This document shows, one piece after another, positions 45,422 through 53,491 of a stretch of DNA of 64,000 nt. A model generated the notes under the pieces. That model was not told where the DNA came from, did not search any database, and worked only from the letters and a program-made list of their open reading frames with translations. Each line of letters opens with the position of its first letter. The stretch's first letter is position 1. The stretch is from Arthrobacter sp. AQ5-06 (GTDB taxonomy: Bacteria > Actinomycetota > Actinomycetes > Actinomycetales > Micrococcaceae): positions 1-64,000 of the forward strand of contig NZ_QMKP01000004.1 of the NCBI RefSeq assembly GCF_003287955.1. The letters are read 5' to 3'. Both the position numbers and the translations under genes were made by a program.

Positions 45422-45450
45422 CACAGCATTACAAAACCTGTAATGCTGTG
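45422..45450 (+). promoter_or_regulatory. 12-bp perfect palindromic site upstream of the subtilase
   Basis: CACAGCATTACA (45422-45433), spacer AAACC, and TGTAATGCTGTG (45439-45450). Two further TGTAA-type half-sites lie just upstream (TGTAATGTTTGTAAC near 45400). The centre is about 80 bp before the GTG start, fitting an operator for a dimeric regulator. Confidence 0.7.
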
Positions 45451-45516
45451 TGCCGTTCCCAGCTTCTCCAGACCGGCAACGTGGCCGGCCGTTCCTCGTG
45501 AAAGGTGTAGTCACTC

Positions 45517-48500
45517 GTGAAATCAATTGGAAAAAGCCCCATTCGGGGCGGGGGACTTCGGAAGGCGACGGCATTGGCCGTGGGCTTGCCGCTGCTCCTT
45601 TCTTCGATAGCGATGAGCCCCGCTACCGCGGCGCCCGCTGAAGCAAACACGGCAGTGGCACTAAAGAAGGTCAACCCCGGCGACTACCCCGCTGGCCGTT
45701 ACATTGTGGTCCTTGCCGAGAAGCCGGCGGCCACCTACGAGGGCGGGTCTCCCGGACTCGCAGCGACGAAGCCCCAGAACGGCCGCAAGCTTGACGCCGA
45801 CCGGCCCGAAGTCCAGCAGTACCAGGCGCACCTTGAGGGCAGGCAGAACGCTGTGGCCGGGTCCGAAAGCGTCCGGATTAAGCGCCAGTATACGGCTGCC
45901 ATCAACGGGTTCTCGGCCGATTTGACCGCCGACCAGGCGGTAAAGCTCGCCAAGGACCCAGCCGTCCTGGTGGTGGCACCGGACACGGAGAACGCCCCGG
46001 ATTATTCCACCACTGACTTCCTGGGGCTCAGCGGTGAAAACGGCATCTGGAAGACTGCCTTCGGCGGGCAGGAGAATGCCGGCAAAGGCGTTGTAGTGGG
46101 CGTTATCGACTCCGGCTACACGCCCTCCAACCCGTTCTTCGCCGGGGAAGACGTGCAAACTCTCAGCGGCCAGGCCCAGGTGGGTGCCCCGTACCGCACC
46201 GCGGACGGCAACATCGCCATGCTCAAGTCCGACGGCGACACCTTCGTCGGTGAGTGCCAGAAGGGCCACGGAACCGGGGCCGCGTTTGACGGCAGCGCCT
46301 GCAACTCCAAAGTCCTGAGTGCCCGCTACTTCGCTGATGACTACATGACGTACGTTGCGCCGGAGAACCGTGCGCCCGAAGAACTGATTTCGCCTGTGGA
46401 TGTGGGAAGCCACGGGACGCACACTGCCAGCACAGCCGCGGGCAACGCGAACGTCCGGGCCAACCTTGGCGCAACCGATATGGGCATCACCAGTGGCGTG
46501 GCGCCGGCGGCAAAGATCTCCGTCTACAAGGTCTGCTGGGAGGACGACAACCCGGCCACGGGCGGGTGCTACAGCTCCGCCTCCGTAGCCGCGATCAATC
46601 AAGCAATCCTGGACGGTGTGGATGTGTTGAACTACTCCATCTCCGGCAGCACCTCAACCACCACGGACCCGGTTTCCCTGGCCTTCCTCTCCGCGGCCTC
46701 GGCCGGAATCTTTGTTGCCGCGTCCGCCGGAAACTCGGGGCCTAAGGCAAGCACCGTGAATCACGGCGCGCCGTGGCTGACCACAGTGGCCGCGAGCTCC
46801 TTCTCCACGGAGTTGCAGGGAACCGTCGAATTTGAGGACGGCAGCAAGTACCGCGGCGCCAGTCTCATGGCCGCTCCCGTTCCTGCGAGCAACGTTGTGC
46901 TGGCGGGAAGTGCAGCTGCCTCCGGCGCAGCAAACCCGGAACTGTGCGCCCCCAATGCTCTGGATCCCGCCAAGGCGGCAGGGAAGATTGTTGTCTGCGA
47001 CCGCGGAGTGGTGGACCGCGTAGCCAAGAGCACCGAGGTGAAGCGTGCCGGCGGCATCGGCATGATCCTGGTCAACGTGGCCACCTCCTCCGAGGACCTT
47101 GACCGCCACGCAGTCCCCACTGTGCACGTGAACCCGCCGGCCACGCAGCAGATCAAGGACAAGATCATCGCCAACCCCGGCATCAAGGTCTCCCTTGTGA
47201 ACACGGACACCACCGGGCTTCCGGCCGCGCCGCAGCCTCAGATCGCAGGCTTCTCCTCCCGGGGGCCGCTGCTTGCCACCGGCTCAGACCTGCTCAAGCC
47301 TGACGTGGCGGCACCGGGCGTTGCGGTGCTGGCAGGCGTGTCGCCCATCGGTTCCGGCGGCGACCAGTTCGGCATGATGTCCGGGACGTCGATGGCTGCG
47401 CCTCATGTGGCCGGGTTTGGCGCCTTGATTCTGGGCAAGAACCCCACGTGGTCTCCGGCTACCATCAAGTCAGCCATGATGACGACGGCAGCTGAGATCA
47501 AGAACGCAGACGGCACCCGGAACGGTGACGTGTTCGCTACCGGCGCGGGCCAGGTGGACGTTGCGCGGGTCCTCGATCCCGGCCTGGTCTACGACAATTC
47601 AGCGGATGACTACCTGAAATTCATTCAGGGAACGGGCCTGGACCTGGGTATCCCGGATCTCGGAACAACTGCGCCGCGTGATATGAATGTTGCCTCGTTC
47701 GCGCTGGGGGCCCTCACCGGGAAGACCGAGGTCACGCGAACTGTTACCGCGCTGACCCCGGGCATCTACCGGGCCAAGGCCAGCGTTCCTGGCATCAAGG
47801 TGACGGTCACGCCGTCGATCCTTAGTTTCAACGCTGCCGGCGAGAAGCGCACCTTCAAGGTCAAGTTCGAGAACACCAGTGCTGCTTTGGGGCAGTTTGC
47901 CATGGGCAACCTCGTCTGGCAGGGTGCCGGCAAGAACGTGGCATCGCCGGTGGCCGTCCGCCCGCAGTCGGTGGTGGCGCCGGCGAACCTGGCCTTCACC
48001 TCGGAAGGCGGCCAGGGGCAGGGCGACATTCCGGTGGTTTCCGGCACCAACACGCCCGTGAACATCACCTTGGACGGACTGTCCAAGGCTGACTCCTCGG
48101 CCATCGAACTGGTTCCCGGACCGCTGGCGCTGGAAACGGACGCGTCCAACTTCGCCAAGGAGGTCACCGTTCCGGCAGGATCGCCATTGGCAAAGTTCTC
48201 CGTCTATTCGTCGGACGAGACCGCCGACTTCGATATGGTGGTCTTCAACCCGGCGGGACAGGCGCTGCTGGCCCAGACGGCCTCTGCCAGTGAATCGATT
48301 TCGGTTCCGAACCCGGCGCCGGGCGTGTACACGATCTTTGTGAACCTCTACGCAAGCCCCAATGGGCAGCCCGCCAAGGCGTCCGTGGACGCCGCGGTGC
48401 TGGGAGCCAACGTGGGAAATGCCACGGTGACCCCCAATCCGCTGCGGCTTGGAAACGGCCAGTCGGGGATTCTAAAGCTCCAGTGGAAGGATCTCGCTGG

Positions 48501-48714
48501 GGGCTCCTATATCGGCCGGGTGACGTTCGCCGGTTCGAACGTGCCCACCTTCGTCTCCGTGGTTGTCACACCAGGCAGTGCTGTGGTGGTCCCTGATGAT
48601 GAAACGGCCGACGACCCTGCCAAGGACAAGAAAGACAAGAAGGACAAGGTCAAAAAGGAAAAGAAGAAGCAGGAGGTCCCGGAGTTCTCCGGAAACCGCA
48701 ACATGGATCTCTAG
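45517..48714 (+). CDS. Secreted S8 subtilisin-like serine peptidase
   Basis: This 1065-residue exported protease has a signal peptide of about 38 residues (ATALAVGLPLLLSSIAMSPATAA) and an I9-type propeptide (GRYIVVLAEKP... to about 150). The catalytic domain has Asp198 in GVIDSGYTP, His299 in GSHGTHTAST, and Ser625 in SGTSMAAPHVAG; the oxyanion Asn lies in AASAGNSGP. A protease-associated domain is inserted at about 425-570. C-terminal beta-sandwich domains of fibronectin/pre-peptidase type follow (about 730-1020), and the last 40 residues are Asp/Lys-rich. It likely degrades extracellular proteins. The GTG start has GAAAGG 12 bases upstream. The convergent downstream unit encodes two SSI-like proteins. 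Confidence 0.95.
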   Translation: MKSIGKSPIRGGGLRKATALAVGLPLLLSSIAMSPATAAPAEANTAVALKKVNPGDYPAGRYIVVLAEKPAATYEGGSPGLAATKPQNGRKLDADRPEVQQYQAHLEGRQNAVAGSESVRIKRQYTAAINGFSADLTADQAVKLAKDPAVLVVAPDTENAPDYSTTDFLGLSGENGIWKTAFGGQENAGKGVVVGVIDSGYTPSNPFFAGEDVQTLSGQAQVGAPYRTADGNIAMLKSDGDTFVGECQKGHGTGAAFDGSACNSKVLSARYFADDYMTYVAPENRAPEELISPVDVGSHGTHTASTAAGNANVRANLGATDMGITSGVAPAAKISVYKVCWEDDNPATGGCYSSASVAAINQAILDGVDVLNYSISGSTSTTTDPVSLAFLSAASAGIFVAASAGNSGPKASTVNHGAPWLTTVAASSFSTELQGTVEFEDGSKYRGASLMAAPVPASNVVLAGSAAASGAANPELCAPNALDPAKAAGKIVVCDRGVVDRVAKSTEVKRAGGIGMILVNVATSSEDLDRHAVPTVHVNPPATQQIKDKIIANPGIKVSLVNTDTTGLPAAPQPQIAGFSSRGPLLATGSDLLKPDVAAPGVAVLAGVSPIGSGGDQFGMMSGTSMAAPHVAGFGALILGKNPTWSPATIKSAMMTTAAEIKNADGTRNGDVFATGAGQVDVARVLDPGLVYDNSADDYLKFIQGTGLDLGIPDLGTTAPRDMNVASFALGALTGKTEVTRTVTALTPGIYRAKASVPGIKVTVTPSILSFNAAGEKRTFKVKFENTSAALGQFAMGNLVWQGAGKNVASPVAVRPQSVVAPANLAFTSEGGQGQGDIPVVSGTNTPVNITLDGLSKADSSAIELVPGPLALETDASNFAKEVTVPAGSPLAKFSVYSSDETADFDMVVFNPAGQALLAQTASASESISVPNPAPGVYTIFVNLYASPNGQPAKASVDAAVLGANVGNATVTPNPLRLGNGQSGILKLQWKDLAGGSYIGRVTFAGSNVPTFVSVVVTPGSAVVVPDDETADDPAKDKKDKKDKVKKEKKKQEVPEFSGNRNMDL

Positions 48715-48734
48715 TTCTTCGGAAACAGCACGGT

Positions 48735-48767
48735 AACGCCGCCGGACCGCTTGGTCCCGGCGGCGTT
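48735..48767. terminator. Bidirectional GC hairpin between subtilase and SSI-like genes
   Basis: AACGCCGCCGGACC (48735-48748) pairs with GGTCCCGGCGGCGTT (48753-48767) with one bulge around a 4-nt loop. It begins 21 bases after the subtilase stop and 31 bases past the end of the convergent gene. Confidence 0.75.
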
Positions 48768-48797
48768 CCTGTCGATTGCGGAGGCTGCCGCCGAAGG

Positions 48798-49151
48798 TCA
48801 GGTTTCGCCGCGGGAACCCGTTGTCCCGCCGAGCAGGGGAGCCATGGCGCGCCAGCGGGAGATTTCACAGCCGTCAGTTCGCTGGAAAGTCACACTGACG
48901 GGACGGCCGTTGATGGAGCCGGTCACAATGGCCACCTGCGGCCCGCCGTATTGCTGCGTGCAAAGTTTCGGGGGGCCCGGTTTGGGAAAGAAGATGCCCT
49001 CACCGAAGCGTTCCATCGCTGACAACGCTCCTGCAGGATCAGGCAACGTACAACCGTCAGCAGGGTGGCCGTCGCGGACTATCAGCCGGAATTCGTACTC
49101 GGGGGCGTCGGGGCCTTCCGTGACCCTGATGGTCAGCTCCAGATCCTTCAT
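48798..49151 (-). CDS. SSI-like protein without signal peptide
   Basis: This 117-residue protein resembles the Streptomyces subtilisin inhibitor fold. Most telling is the second disulfide loop CTQQYGGPQVAIVTGSINGR followed by GCEISRW, where SSI has Cys-Pro-Met-Val-Tyr and CEM. The same segment is highly similar in the lipoprotein at 50058-50633, so the two are paralogues. Only one Cys remains of the first SSI disulfide pair (DGCTLPDP). No signal peptide is seen, and the ATG overlaps the preceding stop by four bases, so it is translationally coupled. The residue at the expected P1 position is Gln, unlike the usual Met or Lys. Inhibitor function is plausible but unproven. Confidence 0.65.
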   Translation of the reverse strand: MKDLELTIRVTEGPDAPEYEFRLIVRDGHPADGCTLPDPAGALSAMERFGEGIFFPKPGPPKLCTQQYGGPQVAIVTGSINGRPVSVTFQRTDGCEISRWRAMAPLLGGTTGSRGET

Positions 49152-50071
49152 AGCGTCCCCGCCGTTCGAAGCGGTGCCAAGGCCTGCGCCAGGCGCGCCC
49201 GGAGCGCAGCAGCCTCACCCGCGAAGGCGCGCTGATGCTCAACGTAGGTTGCTTTGCCTTCAGTGGTTTCGATCCGAATGGGCGGGTAACCCCACTCCGC
49301 GAGGTCGTAGGGGGAGGCCTGCATGTCCATGGCCCGGATCCGCCAGGACAGTTCGAAGCAATCCATGACCAGTTCGCTGGGAAGCGCGGGCAGCAGTTTG
49401 TACGCCCACTTGTAGAGATCCATGTTGGCGTGCAGGCAGCCGGGTTGTTCCATGTGCCGCTGGTTTTCGCGGCTGGGCGCCAGTTCATTCAGCGCAATTG
49501 CGTCGGGAGTGTAAAAGCGGAAGGCATCGAAGTGTGAGCACCGGATCCGGTTATCCTCCACCACTTTGTCCGTACCGGCAGAACCCAGCCGCAGCTGCAG
49601 GTATTCATGGCGCAGGTCGAATTTGTCCTGGCGGTAGACCATGGCCCATTCGTGCAGCCCGAAGCAGCCGAACTGGGCGGGCCGGGCAGTGGTGCCGCGG
49701 AGAATGATGTCGGCGAAGGCCACAGCCTCGTGCCGGTCGGCCAGGAAGCGGGCGCGGTCAAGAGCCACGGCAGTGGTTCCTGGCGGCAGCCCCAGGGAGG
49801 CGAGTTCGCCGTCGTCGAGCGCTCTGTAGTGCTTCCAGCCGATGCGGGCAGACGCCGCGTCACCGGTCAGTACGACGCCGGCTCCCGGGTGCCAGCGCAG
49901 CAGCTGGCCAGGCTTCTGGGTGTAGTAGGTGAATAGAAAGTCCTCCACGGGGTGCTTCCGACCTGCAGAGCGGCGTGCGAGGTAGGGATCAGAGTAACGG
50001 CGGACGCGTTGGGCGTGCGCTTCTTCGCGGGCACGCCAGGCGTCGGCCGTCAGCAGGCTAAGCTGCTCCAC
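49148..50071 (-). CDS. Conserved protein, sometimes annotated 3-methyladenine DNA glycosylase
   Basis: This protein of about 307 residues (GTG 50071, overlapping the lipoprotein gene by 14 bases; a longer reading to 50167 would overlap it further) belongs to an actinobacterial family whose members are often labelled 3-methyladenine DNA glycosylase. I see no AlkA- or MPG-type catalytic motif. Conserved-looking segments are RRSAGRKHPVEDFLFTYY, GCFGLHEWAMVYR, LRLGSAGTDKVVED and SHFDAFRFYTPDA. It is soluble. It is sandwiched between two SSI-like genes with overlaps on both sides. The function is best considered unknown. Confidence 0.75.
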   Translation of the reverse strand: MEQLSLLTADAWRAREEAHAQRVRRYSDPYLARRSAGRKHPVEDFLFTYYTQKPGQLLRWHPGAGVVLTGDAASARIGWKHYRALDDGELASLGLPPGTTAVALDRARFLADRHEAVAFADIILRGTTARPAQFGCFGLHEWAMVYRQDKFDLRHEYLQLRLGSAGTDKVVEDNRIRCSHFDAFRFYTPDAIALNELAPSRENQRHMEQPGCLHANMDLYKWAYKLLPALPSELVMDCFELSWRIRAMDMQASPYDLAEWGYPPIRIETTEGKATYVEHQRAFAGEAAALRARLAQALAPLRTAGTL

Positions 50072-50633
50072 CGCTGGCACCCAGGACGTCCTGGGCTGCA
50101 TTCCAGGCACCGATTTCGCAGCCGTTGGTGCGAGCGAACGCGGCATCCACGGGAGTATCGTCCACAATCCCGGTGACCGTGGCGGTCTGCGGGCCGCCGT
50201 ATTGTTCGGTGCAGGCCACGTATTTGCTCTTGGGAGCCGGGCTGAGGAGGGCAGCGTTGTTCTTGAGGGCTGCGCACGCCGCCTCCGGATTGGGGTGCTT
50301 GCTCTCAGCTGTGGGGAGGCCGTCGCGGCAGACCAGCGTGTAGTTCACCGCGGTTTCGGTGGGAGAGGGCCTGACCATGATGGCAAGTTCGGCGTTGCCG
50401 GCGCCGGGGCCTGCCGGCGGGGCCGTGGGTGCGGAAGGGGACGGTGCGGGGACGGTGGTCTCGGTGTCCGGAGCGGGGGAGTCGGAGGTGCCCTGGCTGG
50501 CGGAGGAGCTGGCTGTAGGGGTGGCGGCTGAAGGCGCGGTCCCGTCAGGCGTGCCTATGCCCGTGCCCGTGCACGCGGCGAGCAAGGCAACGGCGAGGAC
50601 CGCTAGCAATGGCCGTACTGTTCGCAAATGCAT
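50058..50633 (-). CDS. SSI-like lipoprotein (putative protease inhibitor)
   Basis: This 191-residue protein has a lipoprotein signal peptide (lipobox LLAAC, Cys about residue 21), then a Pro/Ser/Thr/Ala-rich linker (about 22-75), then a domain like Streptomyces subtilisin inhibitor. YTLVCRDGLP...PNPEAACAAL carries the first disulfide pair. ACTEQYGGPQTATVTGIVDD and NGCEIGAW carry the second, at the spacing seen in SSI. The position corresponding to the SSI P1 Met is Glu. The linker would hold the domain away from the membrane, suitable for guarding the cell surface from the subtilase encoded by the convergent gene. Inhibitory activity is inferred from the fold and neighbourhood. Confidence 0.75.
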   Translation of the reverse strand: MHLRTVRPLLAVLAVALLAACTGTGIGTPDGTAPSAATPTASSSASQGTSDSPAPDTETTVPAPSPSAPTAPPAGPGAGNAELAIMVRPSPTETAVNYTLVCRDGLPTAESKHPNPEAACAALKNNAALLSPAPKSKYVACTEQYGGPQTATVTGIVDDTPVDAAFARTNGCEIGAWNAAQDVLGASGGAA

Positions 50634-50673
50634 GGACCCTCCTAGGTTGCTGCCATTTTACGCCTTGGCGGGT

Positions 50674-51156
50674 TTATTCCCCGACGGGTTGACCGTCGGT
50701 TCCGGCGGTGGCGGCGATGAGCCCCATCATGGATTTGTGTAGCTCGCCCACCTGCTCACGGGTCAGCCCCAGGCGTTCCATCATGGTGCCCGGGACTGCT
50801 ATGGCCTGCTGACGCAGCGCGGCGCCGGCGGGGGTCAGGCCTACGGCAAGGCTGCGTTCGTTTCCGTCCACCCGCTGGCGGGTGACTAAGCCGGCCTCCT
50901 CCAGCCGCCGAAGAAGCGGTGAGATAGTGGCCGGGGCCTGCGCCAGGGCTTCACTGATGCTGCGCAGGGTGCGGGGTGCTGATTCCCAGAGGCACAGCAT
51001 CACGAGATATTGCGGGTGGGTGAGCCCGAGCTTTTCGAGGACGGGCTTGTAGGCGCCCACTACGCTTCTGGATGCCACGGTGAGGGCAAAACAGAGCTGT
51101 TGCTCCAAGAGGAGGTCATCGTCCTGCTGCCGCGCAGCGCCGGCCCGTACCGTCAT
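50674..51156 (-). CDS. MarR-family regulator, OhrR-like
   Basis: This protein of about 160 residues has the OhrR-type N-terminus LLLEQQLCFALTVASRSVVGAYKP, with a single Cys at about residue 22 in the place of the peroxide-sensing Cys. The winged helix (GLTHPQYLVMLCLWE, ISEALAQAPATISPLLRRLEEAG, RSLAVGLTPAG) follows. OhrR proteins repress organic-peroxide defence genes until the Cys is oxidised. ATG 51156 has GGAGG six bases upstream. The gene is divergent from two small paralogous genes, with the palindrome TTAGTGCACTAA between. No ohr gene is adjacent, which is unusual. Confidence 0.87.
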   Translation of the reverse strand: MTVRAGAARQQDDDLLLEQQLCFALTVASRSVVGAYKPVLEKLGLTHPQYLVMLCLWESAPRTLRSISEALAQAPATISPLLRRLEEAGLVTRQRVDGNERSLAVGLTPAGAALRQQAIAVPGTMMERLGLTREQVGELHKSMMGLIAATAGTDGQPVGE

Positions 51157-51173
51157 CACATTCCTCCAATAGT

Positions 51174-51200
51174 TAGTGCACTAATTGTTAGCGTACACTG
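51174..51200 (+). promoter_or_regulatory. Palindromic operator and promoter between regulator and small genes
   Basis: TTAGTGCACTAA (51174-51185) is a perfect 12-bp palindrome. TACACT (51195-51200) is a -10-like box for the gene at 51237. The site lies 18 bp from the regulator's start, fitting autoregulation by the MarR/OhrR-type protein. Confidence 0.65.
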
Positions 51201-51236
51201 GAGCGAGTAATTGGTTCTATCGAAGGGGTCACTTTC

Positions 51237-51479
51237 ATGGGCAAAGGCAAGTCAGCTGACAAGGGCAACGCATCCCAGCGGTTCATGCGGGCAACCGGCA
51301 AGCTCAGGGCAATTTTCGGCCCGGCCAACCGCAGTTCCCTGGTGCATAACATGACCGAAGAGAACCGGGAACTCCTGGCTCAGCGCGAGCGGGAAACCCA
51401 GCAATGGGAAACGGTCACCCGCCCGGACGGCAGCACGTATGTTGTGCCCAGGAACCCGGACGACCAGTCCCTCCGCTGA
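51237..51479 (+). CDS. Small protein, paralogue of the next gene
   Basis: This 80-residue hydrophilic protein of unknown function has its N-terminal segment FMRATGKLRAIFGPANRSSL clearly related to FMHATDRLRFVFGPATRLDT in the gene at 51611. The tail (TRPDGSTYVVPRNPDD) resembles the partner's VVETDSEGHHYAVRRE. No membrane segment is seen. It is directly behind the palindromic site opposite the OhrR-like regulator, so peroxide-type control is possible. Confidence 0.72.
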   Translation: MGKGKSADKGNASQRFMRATGKLRAIFGPANRSSLVHNMTEENRELLAQRERETQQWETVTRPDGSTYVVPRNPDDQSLR

Positions 51480-51610
51480 GCCTCTCCCAGCCTCCCATCA
51501 GGCAGAACCTCACCAGGCCCTTTTTGGGGCTACGGGCGTAAAATAGGGGCACTGACTCCAAAAGGAGGTAGGGGCTCTTTCGTCCGCAACGCGGGAAGGG
51601 GGTGGAAACA

Positions 51611-51826
51611 ATGAGACATGCGCTCACCGGTTTTATGCACGCGACTGACAGGCTCCGTTTTGTCTTCGGGCCGGCAACGCGTCTGGACACGGATGCACCC
51701 GTGGTCCACAAGCATGATGAGTTCGAGCAGGCCTCTGATGAGGACCTTTCCCACTTCGTAGTGGAAACCGATTCCGAAGGTCATCACTACGCCGTGCGCC
51801 GCGAAGAATTGGACAAGCAGGGCTGA
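51611..51826 (+). CDS. Small protein, paralogue of the previous gene
   Basis: This 71-residue acidic protein of unknown function shares the FM-x-AT-x-x-LR-x-x-FGPA-x-R core with the 51237 product. ATG 51611 is preferred because GGAAGGGGG lies nine bases upstream; the GTG at 51602 would be too close to it. The 131-bp gap before it has an AAGGAGG-like run near 51560 but no small ORF I can support. The terminator at 51854 lies beyond the stop but is oriented for lysC. Confidence 0.7.
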   Translation: MRHALTGFMHATDRLRFVFGPATRLDTDAPVVHKHDEFEQASDEDLSHFVVETDSEGHHYAVRREELDKQG

Positions 51827-51853
51827 GCTGCCCGCTTTCCCCCAAAAAAGAAA

Positions 51854-51890
51854 ATGTTCTGGTGGCCGGCAGAACCGGCCCCCAGAACAT
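51854..51890 (-). terminator. Intrinsic terminator of lysC
   Basis: ATGTTCTGGTGGCCGG (51854-51869) pairs with CCGGCCCCCAGAACAT (51875-51890) with one mismatch. On the minus strand it is followed by TTTTCTTTTTTGGG. It is well placed 29 bases beyond the lysC stop. Confidence 0.88.
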
Positions 51891-51918
51891 CCTTATGATG
51901 GTGCAGCAGGCTTAAGGG

Positions 51919-53277
51919 CTAGCGCCCGGTGCCGCCGTAGACGGTTGCCTCGTCCTCGCTGTCCAGGTCGAAGGCCTTGTGGATTGCACGGACGGCGTCG
52001 TCGAGGAGATCGGCGTGTGTCACCACGGAGATCCGGATTTCCGAGGTGGAGATCATGTTGATGTTGATTCCGGCGTCGGAAAGGGCTTTGAAGAACGTCG
52101 CGGAGACGCCCGGGTGTGACCGCATGCCCGCCCCGATCAGGGACAGTTTGCCGATCTGTTCGTTGTATTCGATGTTCTCGAAGCCGATGTCCGGCTGCGC
52201 GGCCTTGAGCGCTTCCAGGGCCTCCGCGCCTTCGACGATGGGCAGCGTGAAGGAAATGTCGGTCCGGCCCGTGCCGTGCGTGGAAACGTTCTGCACGATC
52301 ATGTCGATGTTCGAGTGGGCGTCGGCAATGACCTGGAAGATCGCAGCCGCCTTGCCGGGGATGTCCGGTACACCCACCACAGTGACTTTGGCTTCGGAAC
52401 GGTCGTGTGCAACGCCGGAGATGATTGGCTGCTCCAAGGCAACTCCCTCTTGAGTGGTGATCTTGTCTTCGGCGCTGGGGATGACCCAGGTGCCTTCGTT
52501 CTGGCTGAATGAGGACCGGACATGCAACGGCACGCCGAACCGTCGCGCGTATTCAACACAGCGCAGGTGCAGGATCTTCGCGCCGGACGCCGCGAGTTCC
52601 AGCATTTCCTCGCTGGAGATGGTGTCGATCTTCTGGGCGGACGGCACCACGCGGGGGTCTGCGGTGTAGATGCCGTCAACGTCTGTGTAGATCTCGCACA
52701 CGTCGGCGTCGAGTGCGGCCGCAAGGGCGACGGCGGTGGTGTCCGAGCCGCCGCGGCCCAGGGTGGTGATCTCGTTGGTGCTGCGGCTCATGCCCTGGAA
52801 GCCGGCCACGATCGCGATGTGCCCTTTGTCCAGGGCCGTACGGATGCGATGCGGATCGACGTCGATAATGCGCGCCTTGCCGTGGATGCCGTCGGTGATC
52901 ATGCCGGCCTGGGATCCGGTGAAGGACTGCGCTGAGGCGCCGAACTTGTTGATGGCCATGGCAAGCAGGGCCATGGAGATGCGCTCACCGGCGGAGAGGA
53001 GCATGTCCATCTCGCGGGCAGGGGCGGAATCGGTCACCTGGGCGGCGAGGTCCAGCAGTTCGTCGGTAGTGTCGCCCATGGCCGAAACGACCACGACAAC
53101 TTCGTTGCCGGCGCGCTGCGCGTCGACCACGCGTTTTGCGACGCGCTTGACGCCCTCGGCATCCGACACGGAGGAGCCGCCGAACTTTTGCACGATCAGC
53201 TGTTTGGTCACGGCAGTGCCTTCGGGCAGCTCGTGAGACTGCGTTGCTGTTTGCACTTCGGAAGTGGGCGTACTCAT
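51919..53277 (-). CDS. lysC: Aspartate kinase
   Basis: This 452-residue enzyme phosphorylates aspartate at the start of lysine, threonine and methionine synthesis. The kinase domain begins [21 protein letters not shown] and contains [16 protein letters not shown] and [15 protein letters not shown]. Two ACT regulatory domains follow ([20 protein letters not shown] and [20 protein letters not shown]). Two starts each have GAAGG seven bases upstream: ATG 53277 and an in-frame GTG at 53211 ([11 protein letters not shown]) that matches the usual family N-terminus. The shorter form could be the true one. It is probably feedback-regulated by lysine and/or threonine through the ACT domains. Confidence 0.95.
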   Translation of the reverse strand: MSTPTSEVQTATQSHELPEGTAVTKQLIVQKFGGSSVSDAEGVKRVAKRVVDAQRAGNEVVVVVSAMGDTTDELLDLAAQVTDSAPAREMDMLLSAGERISMALLAMAINKFGASAQSFTGSQAGMITDGIHGKARIIDVDPHRIRTALDKGHIAIVAGFQGMSRSTNEITTLGRGGSDTTAVALAAALDADVCEIYTDVDGIYTADPRVVPSAQKIDTISSEEMLELAASGAKILHLRCVEYARRFGVPLHVRSSFSQNEGTWVIPSAEDKITTQEGVALEQPIISGVAHDRSEAKVTVVGVPDIPGKAAAIFQVIADAHSNIDMIVQNVSTHGTGRTDISFTLPIVEGAEALEALKAAQPDIGFENIEYNEQIGKLSLIGAGMRSHPGVSATFFKALSDAGININMISTSEIRISVVTHADLLDDAVRAIHKAFDLDSEDEATVYGGTGR

Positions 53278-53491
53278 GCGCGTACCTTCACTGGATCAAT
53301 CGGACTTCTGGAGGTCAGGCACGGCCTTGGCTGGACGGCGTGACGTGTCAGCCCAGTTTATCGCCGCCTGCGGCCGGACGTGGAATTGTGTCCAAATCTC
53401 AGCCTTCCGGCGGATACTACGCACGTGGGTGCAGGCGTACGCTCATATAGTCAGTATGCATGTATCGGCTTGGGGGACAGGTGCTCGGAGA

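Noticed and set aside
49148-50071. 3-methyladenine DNA glycosylase function
   Set aside because: The name is common for this family, but I cannot see catalytic motifs of any known alkyl-base glycosylase; called unknown instead.
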